Source: Microbacterium sp. SMR1 (GTDB lineage: Bacteria > Actinomycetota > Actinomycetes > Actinomycetales > Microbacteriaceae). Taken from it: a DNA stretch of 64,000 bases. Shown here in pieces: positions 25,036 through 33,125 of this stretch. The DNA is taken from contig NZ_QMBN01000001.1 in NCBI RefSeq assembly GCF_003289625.1, forward strand, positions 1 to 64,000. The letters run 5' to 3'. A program made the position numbers and the translations under genes. The stretch's first letter is position 1, and each line of letters opens with the position of its first letter. The notes below the pieces were generated by a model. It saw only the letters and a list, made by a program, of their open reading frames with translations, ran no database searches and was not told where the DNA came from.

Positions 25036-26738
25036 GCCGTCACCTCCGATCGGGGTCGTACGTCGACGAGGACGTCGGCGATCGACCGGGCAGACTCCCG
25101 GTGCGAGACGAGCAGGACAGTCGCGCCGTCGTCAGCGACACGGCGGAGGCTCTGCCAGAGCGCGGCCTCGGTCTCGGCGTCGAGTGCGGCGCTCGGCTCG
25201 TCGAGCGCGACCACCGGCGCACCGCTGTTCACGTGCCGGAAGAGAGCCCGGGCGACCGCGACGCGCTGCGCCTGCCCGCCGGAGAGGCCCGCGCCGCGCA
25301 CGCCGAGCTCGAGCGCCGGGTCGAGGTCAGCGGCGCCGGCGGCCGTGAGCGCGCGGACGACCGCGCGCTCACCCGCGGGCCCGGCGACGCGGTCTGTCGA
25401 AGCGCCGAGCGTGACGTTCTCGGCGACGGTGCCGGCGATCAGCCCCGCGTCCTGTCCGGCCCAGGCGAGCCACGACGCCGGCGGCGGAACCTGCTCGTCG
25501 TCGAGGGTCAGCTCCCCTTCGAACGGGGCGATGCCGCGCAGTGCGGCGAAGACGCTCGACTTGCCCGCTCCGCTTGGCCCCGACAGGAGCGTGATCGTGC
25601 CCGGCCTCGCCGTGAACGACACGGGTGCAAGCAGCGAATCGCCGCGCCGCACCCGGAGCTCACGGGCGCGGAGGATGCCGCGCTCCGCCGCGACGCTCGT
25701 CGCGGCATCCGTCGTCGACGCTGAGCTCGCGGCATCCTGCGGCGGCAGCGCGCGCGCCGCGTCGAGCACCTCGAAGACGTCGTCGGTGGCCGCGACGCCC
25801 TCTGCGGCTGCGTGGAACTGGACCCCGACCTGACGAAGCGGAAGGTAGGCCTCGGGGGCCAGCAGCAGCACGAAGAGTCCGACAGACAGGGCGAGCGAGC
25901 CGTCGATGAGCCGGAAGCCGATCGACACCGCCACGATCGCGACGGAGATCGACGCGAGGAACTCCAGCGCGAAGCCCGACAGGAACGACACCCGCAGCAC
26001 GCGCATCGTCTCGATGCGGTAGTTCTCGGTCACCCGTTCGATCGATGACGCGGCGCGGTGTTGCCGGCCGAACACCGTGAGGGTCGAGAGTCCGCGGACG
26101 GTGTCGGCGAAGCGGGCTGCGAGCTGGCGGAGGGTCTGCCACTGCGCGCGTTGCACCGCGCGGGTGGCGAGTCCGATCAGCACCATGAACAGCGGGATCA
26201 ACGGCATCGTGAGCAGGACCGTCACGCCCGAGATCCAGTCGCTCCACCAGATGACGGCGATGAGCACCGGGGTCGCGATGACCGTCAGGACGAGTTGCGG
26301 CAGGTAGCGGCCGAAGTAGGCGTCGAGCGCGTCGAGGCCGCGGCCCGCGGTCACCGCGAGCTGAGCAGAGTTGCGGTTCGCGAGCCAGCCGGGGCCGAGG
26401 CGTCCGACGGCCGAGGTGAGCCCGCCGCGCAGCTCGCTGCGCACCCGGGCGGCGGCGCGAGCAGAGACGGCCTCGCGCAGCCAGAGGAGCCCGGCGCGCG
26501 CGGCGACGACGGCGGCGAGGGCGGCGAGGACGCGCATGAGGTCGGCTACCGGCATCCCGCCGATGGCTCCGACGATCGCTTGCGTGGTCAGCCAGGCGAA
26601 CCCGACGACGACGGCGGTCTGGGCGAGCCCGATCACGCCGATCGCGACGAAGAAGAGGCGCGAGGTGCGGGCGTAGCGCAGCAGCCGCGGATCGACGGGT
26701 CGTCCGCTCGAGCGCGCGGGCGCCTCGGGGTCGTCCAT
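25032..26738 (-). CDS. cydD: Thiol reductant ABC exporter subunit CydD
   Basis: The 568-residue half-transporter partners CydC. The membrane domain spans about residues 25-310; the ATPase domain has Walker A GPSGAGKS, signature LSGGQAQR and Walker B VVALDEPSAALD. ATG 26738 has a GAAGGG ribosome site 5 nt upstream; longer in-frame starts would add a Pro/Arg-rich stretch unlike the family. A hairpin separates it from cydB, so cydDC may be expressed partly apart from cydAB. Confidence 0.92.
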   Translation of the reverse strand: MDDPEAPARSSGRPVDPRLLRYARTSRLFFVAIGVIGLAQTAVVVGFAWLTTQAIVGAIGGMPVADLMRVLAALAAVVAARAGLLWLREAVSARAAARVRSELRGGLTSAVGRLGPGWLANRNSAQLAVTAGRGLDALDAYFGRYLPQLVLTVIATPVLIAVIWWSDWISGVTVLLTMPLIPLFMVLIGLATRAVQRAQWQTLRQLAARFADTVRGLSTLTVFGRQHRAASSIERVTENYRIETMRVLRVSFLSGFALEFLASISVAIVAVSIGFRLIDGSLALSVGLFVLLLAPEAYLPLRQVGVQFHAAAEGVAATDDVFEVLDAARALPPQDAASSASTTDAATSVAAERGILRARELRVRRGDSLLAPVSFTARPGTITLLSGPSGAGKSSVFAALRGIAPFEGELTLDDEQVPPPASWLAWAGQDAGLIAGTVAENVTLGASTDRVAGPAGERAVVRALTAAGAADLDPALELGVRGAGLSGGQAQRVAVARALFRHVNSGAPVVALDEPSAALDAETEAALWQSLRRVADDGATVLLVSHRESARSIADVLVDVRPRSEVTA

Positions 26739-26771
26739 GCTCACCCTTCGATCCTGCCTTACCCCGGGACC

Positions 26772-26816
26772 GGGATGCCTCGGGTCCGGCGCGATCGCGC
26801 GGATCCGAGGCATCCC
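26772..26816 (-). terminator. Hairpin between cydAB and cydDC
   Basis: A 12-bp perfect stem (26772-26783 with 26805-26816), extended by a few further pairs, encloses a GC-rich loop that itself contains GCGCGATCGCGC. Located between the cydB stop and cydD start, it could reduce read-through so that oxidase and exporter are made in different amounts. Confidence 0.7.
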
Positions 26817-26825
26817 GTCACTCGG

Positions 26826-27857
26826 TCAGTGGGTGACGAGCTCGGCCTCTTCGATGCGTGCCCGGGTCACGCGCTTGCGGAAGACCCAGTACGTCCAGCC
26901 CTGGTAGAGGAGCACGAGGGGCAGGAAGATCACGGCCGCCCAGGTCATGATCGTCAGCGTGTAATCCGTCGACGACGCGTTCTCGATCGTGAGGTTCCAT
27001 GCGGGATCCGTCGACGACGGCATGACGTTCGGGAAGAGCGAGAGCCACAGCGTCAGGACGGCGAACATCACGGTTCCCGCACCTCCCGCGAAGGCCCAAC
27101 CCTCACGCCCGGTCGCGTTGGCGAGAATGGCCCCGATCAGCATGACCGCGGCGACGGTGGCCGTCACGAACACCAGCGGCAGCAGCGGCGCCTGGGCCCC
27201 CATGGCCGACAGCACGGTCCAGGCGAGGAAGACGGCCGCCGCGACGAGGGTCAGCAGTCCCGACTTCGTCGCGAGCCGGCGGGCCTGCTCGCGGACGTCA
27301 CCGTCGGTCTTGAGAGCGACGAAGTAGACGCCGTGCGTGAAGAACAGCAGGAGCGTCACGACCCCGCCGAGCAGGCCGTAGGGGTTCAGCAGCGTGAACA
27401 GGGTGCCGGTGAACTCCTTGTCGGCGTCGATCGGCACGCCCTGGACGATGTTGGCGACCGCGACGCCCCAGAGGAAGGCGGGGAGCGCCGAGCCCACGAC
27501 GATCATGAGGTCGAAGCGCTTGCGCCAGGTGGCATCATCGCGCTGGTGGCGGTACTCGAACGAGACCCCGCGCAGGATCAGGGCGATGAGGATCAGCAGC
27601 AGTGGCAGGTAGAACCCGCTGAAGAGGGTCGCGTACCACTCCGGGAAGGCCGCGAAGAGGCACGCGCCCGCGACGATGACCCAGGTCTCGTTGAGGTCCC
27701 AGACCGGACCGATCGTGTTGATGATCTGGCGCCGTGAGACGTTGTCCTTGCCGAGGAAGGGCAGCGACATCCCGACACCGAAGTCGAACCCGTCGAGGAC
27801 GAAGTAGCCCACGAACAGGACTCCGACGATGAAGAACCAGACGTATGCGAGATCCAT
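26826..27857 (-). CDS. cydB: Cytochrome bd quinol oxidase subunit II CydB
   Basis: The 343-residue subunit II of cytochrome bd has about nine helices. It starts MDLAYVWFFIVGVLFVGYFVLDGFDFGVG, the conserved CydB opening, with the following GPVWDLNETWVI motif. It pairs with CydA to reduce oxygen to water with quinol, a high-affinity oxidase used at low oxygen or under nitrosative and sulfide stress. It starts 10 nt after cydA. Confidence 0.97.
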   Translation of the reverse strand: MDLAYVWFFIVGVLFVGYFVLDGFDFGVGMSLPFLGKDNVSRRQIINTIGPVWDLNETWVIVAGACLFAAFPEWYATLFSGFYLPLLLILIALILRGVSFEYRHQRDDATWRKRFDLMIVVGSALPAFLWGVAVANIVQGVPIDADKEFTGTLFTLLNPYGLLGGVVTLLLFFTHGVYFVALKTDGDVREQARRLATKSGLLTLVAAAVFLAWTVLSAMGAQAPLLPLVFVTATVAAVMLIGAILANATGREGWAFAGGAGTVMFAVLTLWLSLFPNVMPSSTDPAWNLTIENASSTDYTLTIMTWAAVIFLPLVLLYQGWTYWVFRKRVTRARIEEAELVTH

Positions 27858-27867
27858 GTCGTGCTCC

Positions 27868-29295
27868 TCAGTAGACGGTGGTCTGCGTGTGGGACGCCGA
27901 GGGGTTCTCGGCTTCGGGCGAGCCCGGCTCGGGCAGCGGGTCGGGGCCCTTCTGTGCGGCCTTGCGGATGAGGCCGAACTCGACGACGGCGAGCGAGGCG
28001 TAGACCGCGGTGAACGCGATCAGCGAGATCAGGACCGTCCAGCCGGGGACGTTCGGTGAGACGCCGTCCTCGGTCAGCATCAGGCTGAACACGATCCAGG
28101 GCTGGCGGCCCATCTCGGTGAAGACCCAGCCGACGAGGCTGCCGAGGAGGGGGAGGGGAGCGGACCAGATCGCGACCTTCCACATCCAGCGGGCCACGGG
28201 ACGCTGAGCCTTCTTGCGGGTCAGCCAGAGGCCGGCGACCGAGATGAGGGTGGCGACACCCCCGAGGCCGATCATCCAGCGGAACGACCAGTAGGTGACC
28301 CAGACGATCGGGCGGTAGTCGACGCCCGCACCGAAGGTCTCGGTGTACTGGGCCTGCAGGTCGTTGAGGCCTTCGACGCACCCGTCGAAGCTGTGGGTCG
28401 AGAGGAACGACAGCAGGTACGGCACGCGCAGCGACCAGATCTCCTCGGTGCCATCGGGCGTTCCGATGGAGAAGATCGAGAAGGATGCATCCGCGCCGCA
28501 CGCACTGTTGAACATGGCTTCGGCCGCGGCCATCTTCATGGGCTGCGTCGCCACCATCACGAGGCTCAGCTGATCGCCCGACAGGGCGACGCCGACGAAC
28601 GAGACGATCATGCCCCACATGCCGAAGCGGAGCGCGGGACGCATCGTCTCGATGTGCTGCGCGCGGGAGAGGTGCCAGGCGGCGACCGCGATGACCACGG
28701 CGGCGGCGAACATCCACGCGGCGAAGATCGTGTGCGGGAAGGCGGCCAGCACGATCGGGTTGGTGAGGACCGCCCCGAAGTCGATGAGCTCGGCGCGGCC
28801 GCCGTCGGCGGCCATCTGGTACCCCACCGGGTTCTGCATGAACGCGTTGGCCGCGAGGATGAAGTAGGCCGACAGGGTCGAGCCCAGCACGACCATCCAG
28901 ATGGAGAACAGGTGAAGCGCCTTCGGGAGCTTGTCCCAGCCGAAGATCCACAGGCCGATGAAGGTCGCCTCGAAGAAGAAGGCGAGGAGGCCTTCGAAGG
29001 CCAGCGGTGCGCCGAAGATGTCGCCGACGAAACGCGAGTAGGCCGACCAGTTCATGCCGAACTGGAACTCCTGCACGATGCCCGTGACGACGCCCATCGC
29101 GAAGTTGATGAGGAAGATCTTGCCGAACAGGCGCGTCAGGTGCAGCCACTTCACGTTGCCGGTGCGGTGCCACACCGACTGGAAGATCGCCACGACGAGA
29201 GCCATCCCGAGGGTCAGCGGCACGAAGAGGTAGTGGTAAAGCGTCGTCAGACCGAACTGCCAGCGGGCCAGCAGGAGCGGATCGAGGAAGTCCAT
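27868..29295 (-). CDS. cydA: Cytochrome bd quinol oxidase subunit I CydA
   Basis: This 475-residue subunit I carries hemes b558, b595 and d. His21 in LYHYLFVPLTLG corresponds to the heme b595 ligand near the N-terminus of CydA, and EMGRQPW follows the region of the heme b558 Met ligand. The length is that of short-Q-loop enzymes, lacking the insertion of E. coli CydA (about 520 residues). An AGGTG-type site lies before ATG 29295 and a promoter with a palindromic operator about 80 nt further upstream. It leads the cydABDC cluster. Confidence 0.97.
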   Translation of the reverse strand: MDFLDPLLLARWQFGLTTLYHYLFVPLTLGMALVVAIFQSVWHRTGNVKWLHLTRLFGKIFLINFAMGVVTGIVQEFQFGMNWSAYSRFVGDIFGAPLAFEGLLAFFFEATFIGLWIFGWDKLPKALHLFSIWMVVLGSTLSAYFILAANAFMQNPVGYQMAADGGRAELIDFGAVLTNPIVLAAFPHTIFAAWMFAAAVVIAVAAWHLSRAQHIETMRPALRFGMWGMIVSFVGVALSGDQLSLVMVATQPMKMAAAEAMFNSACGADASFSIFSIGTPDGTEEIWSLRVPYLLSFLSTHSFDGCVEGLNDLQAQYTETFGAGVDYRPIVWVTYWSFRWMIGLGGVATLISVAGLWLTRKKAQRPVARWMWKVAIWSAPLPLLGSLVGWVFTEMGRQPWIVFSLMLTEDGVSPNVPGWTVLISLIAFTAVYASLAVVEFGLIRKAAQKGPDPLPEPGSPEAENPSASHTQTTVY

Positions 29296-29382
29296 CGGGA
29301 GGTGCCTTTCGGGAGGCGAAGGTTTCGACAGGCTGAAGGTATCGAGTGTGGTTTTCCCCGGTCTCAGGGGCGGCCGGGAATA

Positions 29383-29411
29383 ATGCTACGCGTGGTCTGA
29401 CCACTTATCAA
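29383..29411 (-). promoter_or_regulatory. cydA promoter
   Basis: On the minus strand, TTGATA (29406-29411), a 17-nt spacer and TAGCAT (29383-29388) form a good sigma-70-type promoter. Transcription would start near 29376, giving a leader of about 80 nt. A perfect 13-bp palindrome occupies most of the spacer, so a bound repressor would block polymerase. Confidence 0.65.
29392..29404. promoter_or_regulatory. Operator palindrome inside the cydA promoter
   Basis: GTGGTCTGACCAC is a perfect 6+1+6 palindrome between the -10 and -35 of cydA. A second half-site GTCAGACCAC lies at 29418-29427. The core TGGTCTGACCA fits the TNGTNNNACNA box of GntR/FadR-type regulators such as corynebacterial LldR. It also matches, at 11 of 13 positions, the palindrome before the SufR-like gene (32978-32990). 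Confidence 0.65.
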
Positions 29412-29492
29412 GGTGCTGTCAGACCACAGCCGGCGCGGGCCGATCGGGCGGGATCGACCCCCGGGTGCACCGGAGCCGCTTACGCTCGACCC

Positions 29493-30503
29493 ATGGGGGA
29501 GCCGCTCGTCGACAGATTCGCCCGGGTCCACCGCGACCTGCGCATATCGCTGACCGACCGCTGCTCGCTGCGCTGCACGTACTGCATGCCCGAGCAGGGC
29601 AACGAGTGGCTCGCTCGGCAGAGCATCCTCACCCTCGACGAGATCGTCGAGATCGCCACCGTCGCAGCTGCGGCGGGCATCACGACCTTCCGGCTCACGG
29701 GCGGCGAGCCGCTGCTGCGGACGGACCTCGTCGAGATCGTGCGGCGGCTCGCGGCGATCGAGTCATCCGACGGCCCGATCGAGATCGCCATGACCACCAA
29801 CGGCATCCGGCTGCCTCAGGTGCTGCCCGACCTCGTCGCCGCCGGGCTGGCTCGCCTGAACATCTCGCTCGACACCCTCGACCGTGAACGGTTCCGCAAC
29901 CTCACGCGTCGCGACCGTCTCGACGACGTGCTCGACGGCGTGCGCGCCGCGCAGGCATCCGGGCTCCGCCCCTTGAAGATCAATGCGGTGGCCATGCGCG
30001 GCGTCAATGACGACGAGCTCGCCGACCTCGTGGCCTTCGCGGTCGAGCACGACGCCCAGATGCGGTTCATCGAGCAGATGCCGCTCGATGCCGGGCATAC
30101 GTGGGACCGATCCACCATGGTCACCCGCGAGGAGATCCTCGAGGCGCTGTCCGCGCGCTGGAGTCTCGAGCCCGTCCCCGGGCGTGGCGGTGCGCCCGCC
30201 GAGCGATGGCGCCTCGACGGCGGCCCGCACACGGTCGGCGTCATCGCGTCGGTGACGGCGCCGTTCTGCGGTGCGTGCGACCGGATGCGGCTGACAGCCG
30301 ACGGTCAGCTGCGCAACTGCCTCTTCTCGATCGACGAGTACGACCTGCTCCCGGTTCTCCGCTCGGAGATGACGCCCGAGGGCCGTGCCGACCGGATCGA
30401 TCAGGTGCTGCGCAACTGCATCGCGGGTAAGAAGGCCGGTCACGCGATCGACGACCCCGCCTTCCTGCAGCCCGCGCGCGGCATGAACGCCATCGGCGGC
30501 TAG
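29493..30503 (+). CDS. moaA: GTP 3',8-cyclase MoaA
   Basis: MoaA (336 residues) is a radical-SAM enzyme that, with MoaC, starts molybdopterin synthesis from GTP. The radical-SAM cluster motif CSLRCTYC (CxxxCxxC) is near residue 24, and a second C-terminal cluster motif is FCGACDRMRLTADGQLRNC. The C-terminus ends in the Gly-Gly tail (NAIGG) required for activity in the family. TACGCT ends 6 nt before ATG, so it is probably leaderless. It lies 7 kb from the other Mo genes, divergent from cydA. Confidence 0.97.
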   Translation: MGEPLVDRFARVHRDLRISLTDRCSLRCTYCMPEQGNEWLARQSILTLDEIVEIATVAAAAGITTFRLTGGEPLLRTDLVEIVRRLAAIESSDGPIEIAMTTNGIRLPQVLPDLVAAGLARLNISLDTLDRERFRNLTRRDRLDDVLDGVRAAQASGLRPLKINAVAMRGVNDDELADLVAFAVEHDAQMRFIEQMPLDAGHTWDRSTMVTREEILEALSARWSLEPVPGRGGAPAERWRLDGGPHTVGVIASVTAPFCGACDRMRLTADGQLRNCLFSIDEYDLLPVLRSEMTPEGRADRIDQVLRNCIAGKKAGHAIDDPAFLQPARGMNAIGG

Positions 30504-30517
30504 GCCGAGGTCGAGGC

Positions 30518-31696
30518 TCAGACGCGGGATGCGGTCGCCTCGCGGCGGGCCGGTGCGATCAGGCTCGCGCCGCCGGCGATGCCCAGAGCGGCCGCGGCGG
30601 CGAACCCGGTCGCGGGCCCGACGAGGGGGAGCAGGGCGCCGAGAACCGCCGCTCCGAGCGCCTGGCCGACCATGAAGGTCACGAACAGCAGGGCTGTGCC
30701 GGCTGCCGCGTGGGCAGCATCGATCTGCGTCGTCCATCCGATGAGGGCCCCCGACGCCGTGACGTACGCCCACCCGAACACGGCGCACGCTGCGGCGGAG
30801 AGCGTGCCCTGGGCGGGGGCAGCGCCGATCGCCAGCGTCGACACGCTGATGAGGCTCGCGCCGATCAGCCAGAGGGCGCGCGGCTGCAGCCCGCGCAGAA
30901 GCCGCGACGTGACGATGACGGCGGCGCCCCCGCATCCGAGCAGGATCCAGGACGTCACCGACTGCGCCTCCGATGCTCCCGCCTCGACCAGGACGGTACG
31001 GCCGTAGTTCCAGATCGCGGACGCGCCGACCCCGAGGAGGACGGATGCCGCGACCGCGGACCGATGCGCCGCCCACCATTCGCGCCGCGGAAGGATGGCG
31101 GGCCGGTTCGCGCGCGTGTCGACCGGTGCGTTTTCGCGCGGGCGGTCGGTGATGAGGAGGGCGATCCCCGCCACCGCGGTGGCGACGGCCGCGATCATCC
31201 AGCACATGCGCCAGTCGGGGGTGAGGGCCAGGGCGGTCGCGCCGGCGGCCACGAGCCCCGGGCCGGTTCCCGCGTTGACGATCGCCTGCGGCGTGCTCGA
31301 CTCATGCTCGGCGAAGGTGCGAGCGACCAGGCGCACGAGGGCGGGGGAGGCGAGCCCGGCCCCGGCCGAGGCGATCGCCGCCGCGGGGGCGCAGGTCGCG
31401 GCATCCGTCGCCACGGCGATCCCGACGGCGCCGCCGCCTGCGGTGAGGGTCGCTGCGATCACGAGGAGCCGGGGATGGCGCTCGGCGGCGAGGAACCCGA
31501 TCACCGCGGCGACCGCGTACGAGATCGAGCCCGCCGCCGAGATGAGGCCGGCCGCGCCGGTGTCTATCCCGAGGTCGTCGCTCATATCGGGCAGATGGAG
31601 TCCGAAGGCGAGGCGCACGAGGCCGTAGGTCGCCGCGATGAGCGCGACACCCGAAGCGACGAGGGCCCACCGCCAAAACAAAAACGACCGTTTCAC
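30518..31696 (-). CDS. MFS transporter (YbfB/YjiJ-like)
   Basis: The 392-residue permease has about 12 helices and belongs to the YbfB/YjiJ-like MFS group (opening ALVASGVALIAATYGLVRLAFG). Its substrate is unknown. GTG 31696 is preferred because a TATGCT hexamer ends 7 nt before it; an ATG at 31708 would overlap that hexamer. The divergent tetR gene starts only 23 bp away and the two -10 boxes overlap, so TetR probably represses both. Codons 2-5 include the palindrome AAACGACCGTTT (31682-31693), a candidate operator. Confidence 0.85.
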   Translation of the reverse strand: MKRSFLFWRWALVASGVALIAATYGLVRLAFGLHLPDMSDDLGIDTGAAGLISAAGSISYAVAAVIGFLAAERHPRLLVIAATLTAGGGAVGIAVATDAATCAPAAAIASAGAGLASPALVRLVARTFAEHESSTPQAIVNAGTGPGLVAAGATALALTPDWRMCWMIAAVATAVAGIALLITDRPRENAPVDTRANRPAILPRREWWAAHRSAVAASVLLGVGASAIWNYGRTVLVEAGASEAQSVTSWILLGCGGAAVIVTSRLLRGLQPRALWLIGASLISVSTLAIGAAPAQGTLSAAACAVFGWAYVTASGALIGWTTQIDAAHAAAGTALLFVTFMVGQALGAAVLGALLPLVGPATGFAAAAALGIAGGASLIAPARREATASRV

Positions 31697-31703
31697 TTTA
31701 CCG

Positions 31704-31713
31704 AGCATAGAGT
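31704..31713. promoter_or_regulatory. Overlapping divergent -10 elements of MFS and TetR genes
   Basis: TATGCT on the minus strand (31704-31709) serves the MFS gene at 31696, and TAGAGT on the plus strand (31708-31713) serves tetR at 31720. The two hexamers share two base pairs. Each promoter's -35 must therefore lie inside the other gene's coding sequence, so the promoters exclude each other. Confidence 0.6.
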
Positions 31714-31719
31714 GCTGGC

Positions 31720-32286
31720 ATGGGAATGCGGCCGCGCACGGAGGAACGCATCCTCGACGCTGCCGAGGACCTCTTCTTCACGCAGGGCATCGCCGCGACG
31801 CCGATCGATGCGGTGATCGCGCGTGCTGGCGTGTCGGCGGCGACGCTCTACCGCGGCTTCCCCAGCAAAGAGGCGGTGCTCGCGGGGGCGCTCGAGCGGC
31901 GGCAGCAGGTGTGGCTGGAGACGTGGGATGCCGCTGTGGCGCGCAGCGCCGACGACGTGGAGCGCCTGCTGGCGGTGTTCGACGCGCTGGCGGCGTTCCG
32001 CGACGAGCCACGCGGGTCGCGCTGGTGCGCCTTCCTCGGGGCGGCCGCGGAGTATGCCGACCCGCCGCCGGAGGTGGCATCCGCTGTCCGCGCCGACACC
32101 GAGGGCATGCGGGCGCGGCTGACGGCGCTCGCGCGTCCCGTCGCGGGCGCCGCCGCGGACGAGCTTGCCGAGCGGCTGCTTCTCGTCGTCAGCGGAGACC
32201 TCGCGATGCGGCTGCGCGACCGCGATCACGACACCGCGCTCGCGCGCTCGACGGCGGCGCTCCTGATCGCGGCCGCCGGGGTCTGA
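31720..32286 (+). CDS. TetR/AcrR-family transcriptional regulator
   Basis: The 188-residue repressor has an N-terminal TetR HTH (residues about 9-55; AEDLFFTQGIAATPIDAVIARAGVSAATLYRGF) and an all-helical ligand domain. It is divergent from the MFS gene and is most likely its local repressor, released by a substrate of the pump. The ATG at 31720 lies 6 nt after TAGAGT, so the mRNA is leaderless. Confidence 0.92.
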   Translation: MGMRPRTEERILDAAEDLFFTQGIAATPIDAVIARAGVSAATLYRGFPSKEAVLAGALERRQQVWLETWDAAVARSADDVERLLAVFDALAAFRDEPRGSRWCAFLGAAAEYADPPPEVASAVRADTEGMRARLTALARPVAGAAADELAERLLLVVSGDLAMRLRDRDHDTALARSTAALLIAAAGV

Positions 32287-32322
32287 CGCCGGGCTCGGGT
32301 GCCGTGCCCAGCCCGATCGGGG

Positions 32323-32949
32323 TCAGTCGTGGGTGGTCGCTGCGTGCAGCAGCTGGATGATGCACACCGACGGGTCGCACGAGGAGCGCATGCCATCGAC
32401 GGCGAGCGGTCCGCCCGCCTCGGTGAGCACACCCTGCAACAGGCTCAAGTGCACGCTGCACAGCACCTCGCGGTGATCCGCCTGCGCCGTCGCGTGGGCG
32501 CACGGGGTGAGGTCGACGGTCAGCGCGGCGTCGTCGATGATCGGGTCGAAGCCCTCGTCCTCGAGCTCCTCGACGAGGGCGTCGATCTGGTGCAGGGCGC
32601 GGGTCTCGAGCACGTCCGGCACGTCGAGGGTCAGGACGCGTCGCATGAGGTCGCCGCGCTGCGCGGCATCCCGCACCTTGCGGCGCTGGATGGCGCTCCG
32701 GGTCGCGTCGCCGTCAGCGGCGCTGTAGAGCACGCGGGGGCGGCCGCGGGTGGTGCGGTGCTCCTTCTCGGCGACGATGAAGCCGTCGGAGATCAGGCGT
32801 GCCAGGTGCTCGCGGATGGTGTTGGGGTGCAGGTCGGTGGCCTCCTGGAGCTCGAGGATCGTCCGGCGGGGCTGCTCCTGGATGAGGTGCAGGATCTCCA
32901 CGCGGGAGTAGCTCGAGATGGCGCTGTATCCGACGGTCGCGGTGCTCAT
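32323..32949 (-). CDS. Winged-helix regulator with SufR-like cysteine cluster
   Basis: A 208-residue DNA-binding protein. A winged HTH (residues about 15-75, LELQEATDLHPNTIREHLARL) is followed by a C-terminal domain with Cys150, Cys164, Cys191 and Cys196. The spacing C-X13-C-X26-C is close to the C-X12-C-X27-C iron-sulfur ligands of SufR, so an Fe-S or redox sensor is likely. No suf genes lie nearby. ATG 32949 follows TTTAAT by 7 nt (leaderless); an ATG three codons earlier overlaps that hexamer. A palindrome upstream resembles that in the cydA promoter, suggesting control of itself and of cydABDC. Confidence 0.85.
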   Translation of the reverse strand: MSTATVGYSAISSYSRVEILHLIQEQPRRTILELQEATDLHPNTIREHLARLISDGFIVAEKEHRTTRGRPRVLYSAADGDATRSAIQRRKVRDAAQRGDLMRRVLTLDVPDVLETRALHQIDALVEELEDEGFDPIIDDAALTVDLTPCAHATAQADHREVLCSVHLSLLQGVLTEAGGPLAVDGMRSSCDPSVCIIQLLHAATTHD

Positions 32950-32977
32950 AGGACTCATTAAACACGGAAAACCGCCT

Positions 32978-32990
32978 GTGGTCCTACCAC
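32978..32990. promoter_or_regulatory. Operator palindrome upstream of the SufR-like gene
   Basis: GTGGTCCTACCAC (5+3+5, extended by T/A to TGTGGTCCTACCACA) lies at the -35 region of the predicted leaderless promoter. It matches 11 of 13 bases of the cydA-promoter palindrome. It is a candidate autoregulatory site. Confidence 0.6.
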
Positions 32991-33042
32991 ACCGGGAAAT
33001 TTGTGCGTTTGCTCGCGCCGACGGTGGTTTCGACACGCAAAC

Positions 33043-33109
33043 CTCGGAGAAAATGACGAACCTCGGAGCCTGCGTGCGCAGGACTCCGAGGTTCGCGTAA
33101 TTCTCCGAG
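33043..33109. repeat. 67-bp intergenic hairpin
   Basis: Arms of about 32 bases (33043-33074 and 33077-33109) pair nearly throughout with only a few mismatches and bulges; the central parts are ACCTCGGAG and CTCCGAGGT. It begins 17 bp after the aldo/keto reductase stop, so it may act as its terminator. The size matches other palindromes in this window although the sequence differs. Confidence 0.8.
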
Positions 33110-33125
33110 TTGCGGATGCCGCGGG

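Noticed and set aside
26058..27737. Plus-strand open frame of 559 codons across cydD and cydB
   Set aside because: Shadow of cydD and cydB. It bridges two unrelated real genes and an intergenic hairpin, with Glu/Asp/Arg-rich low-complexity translation.
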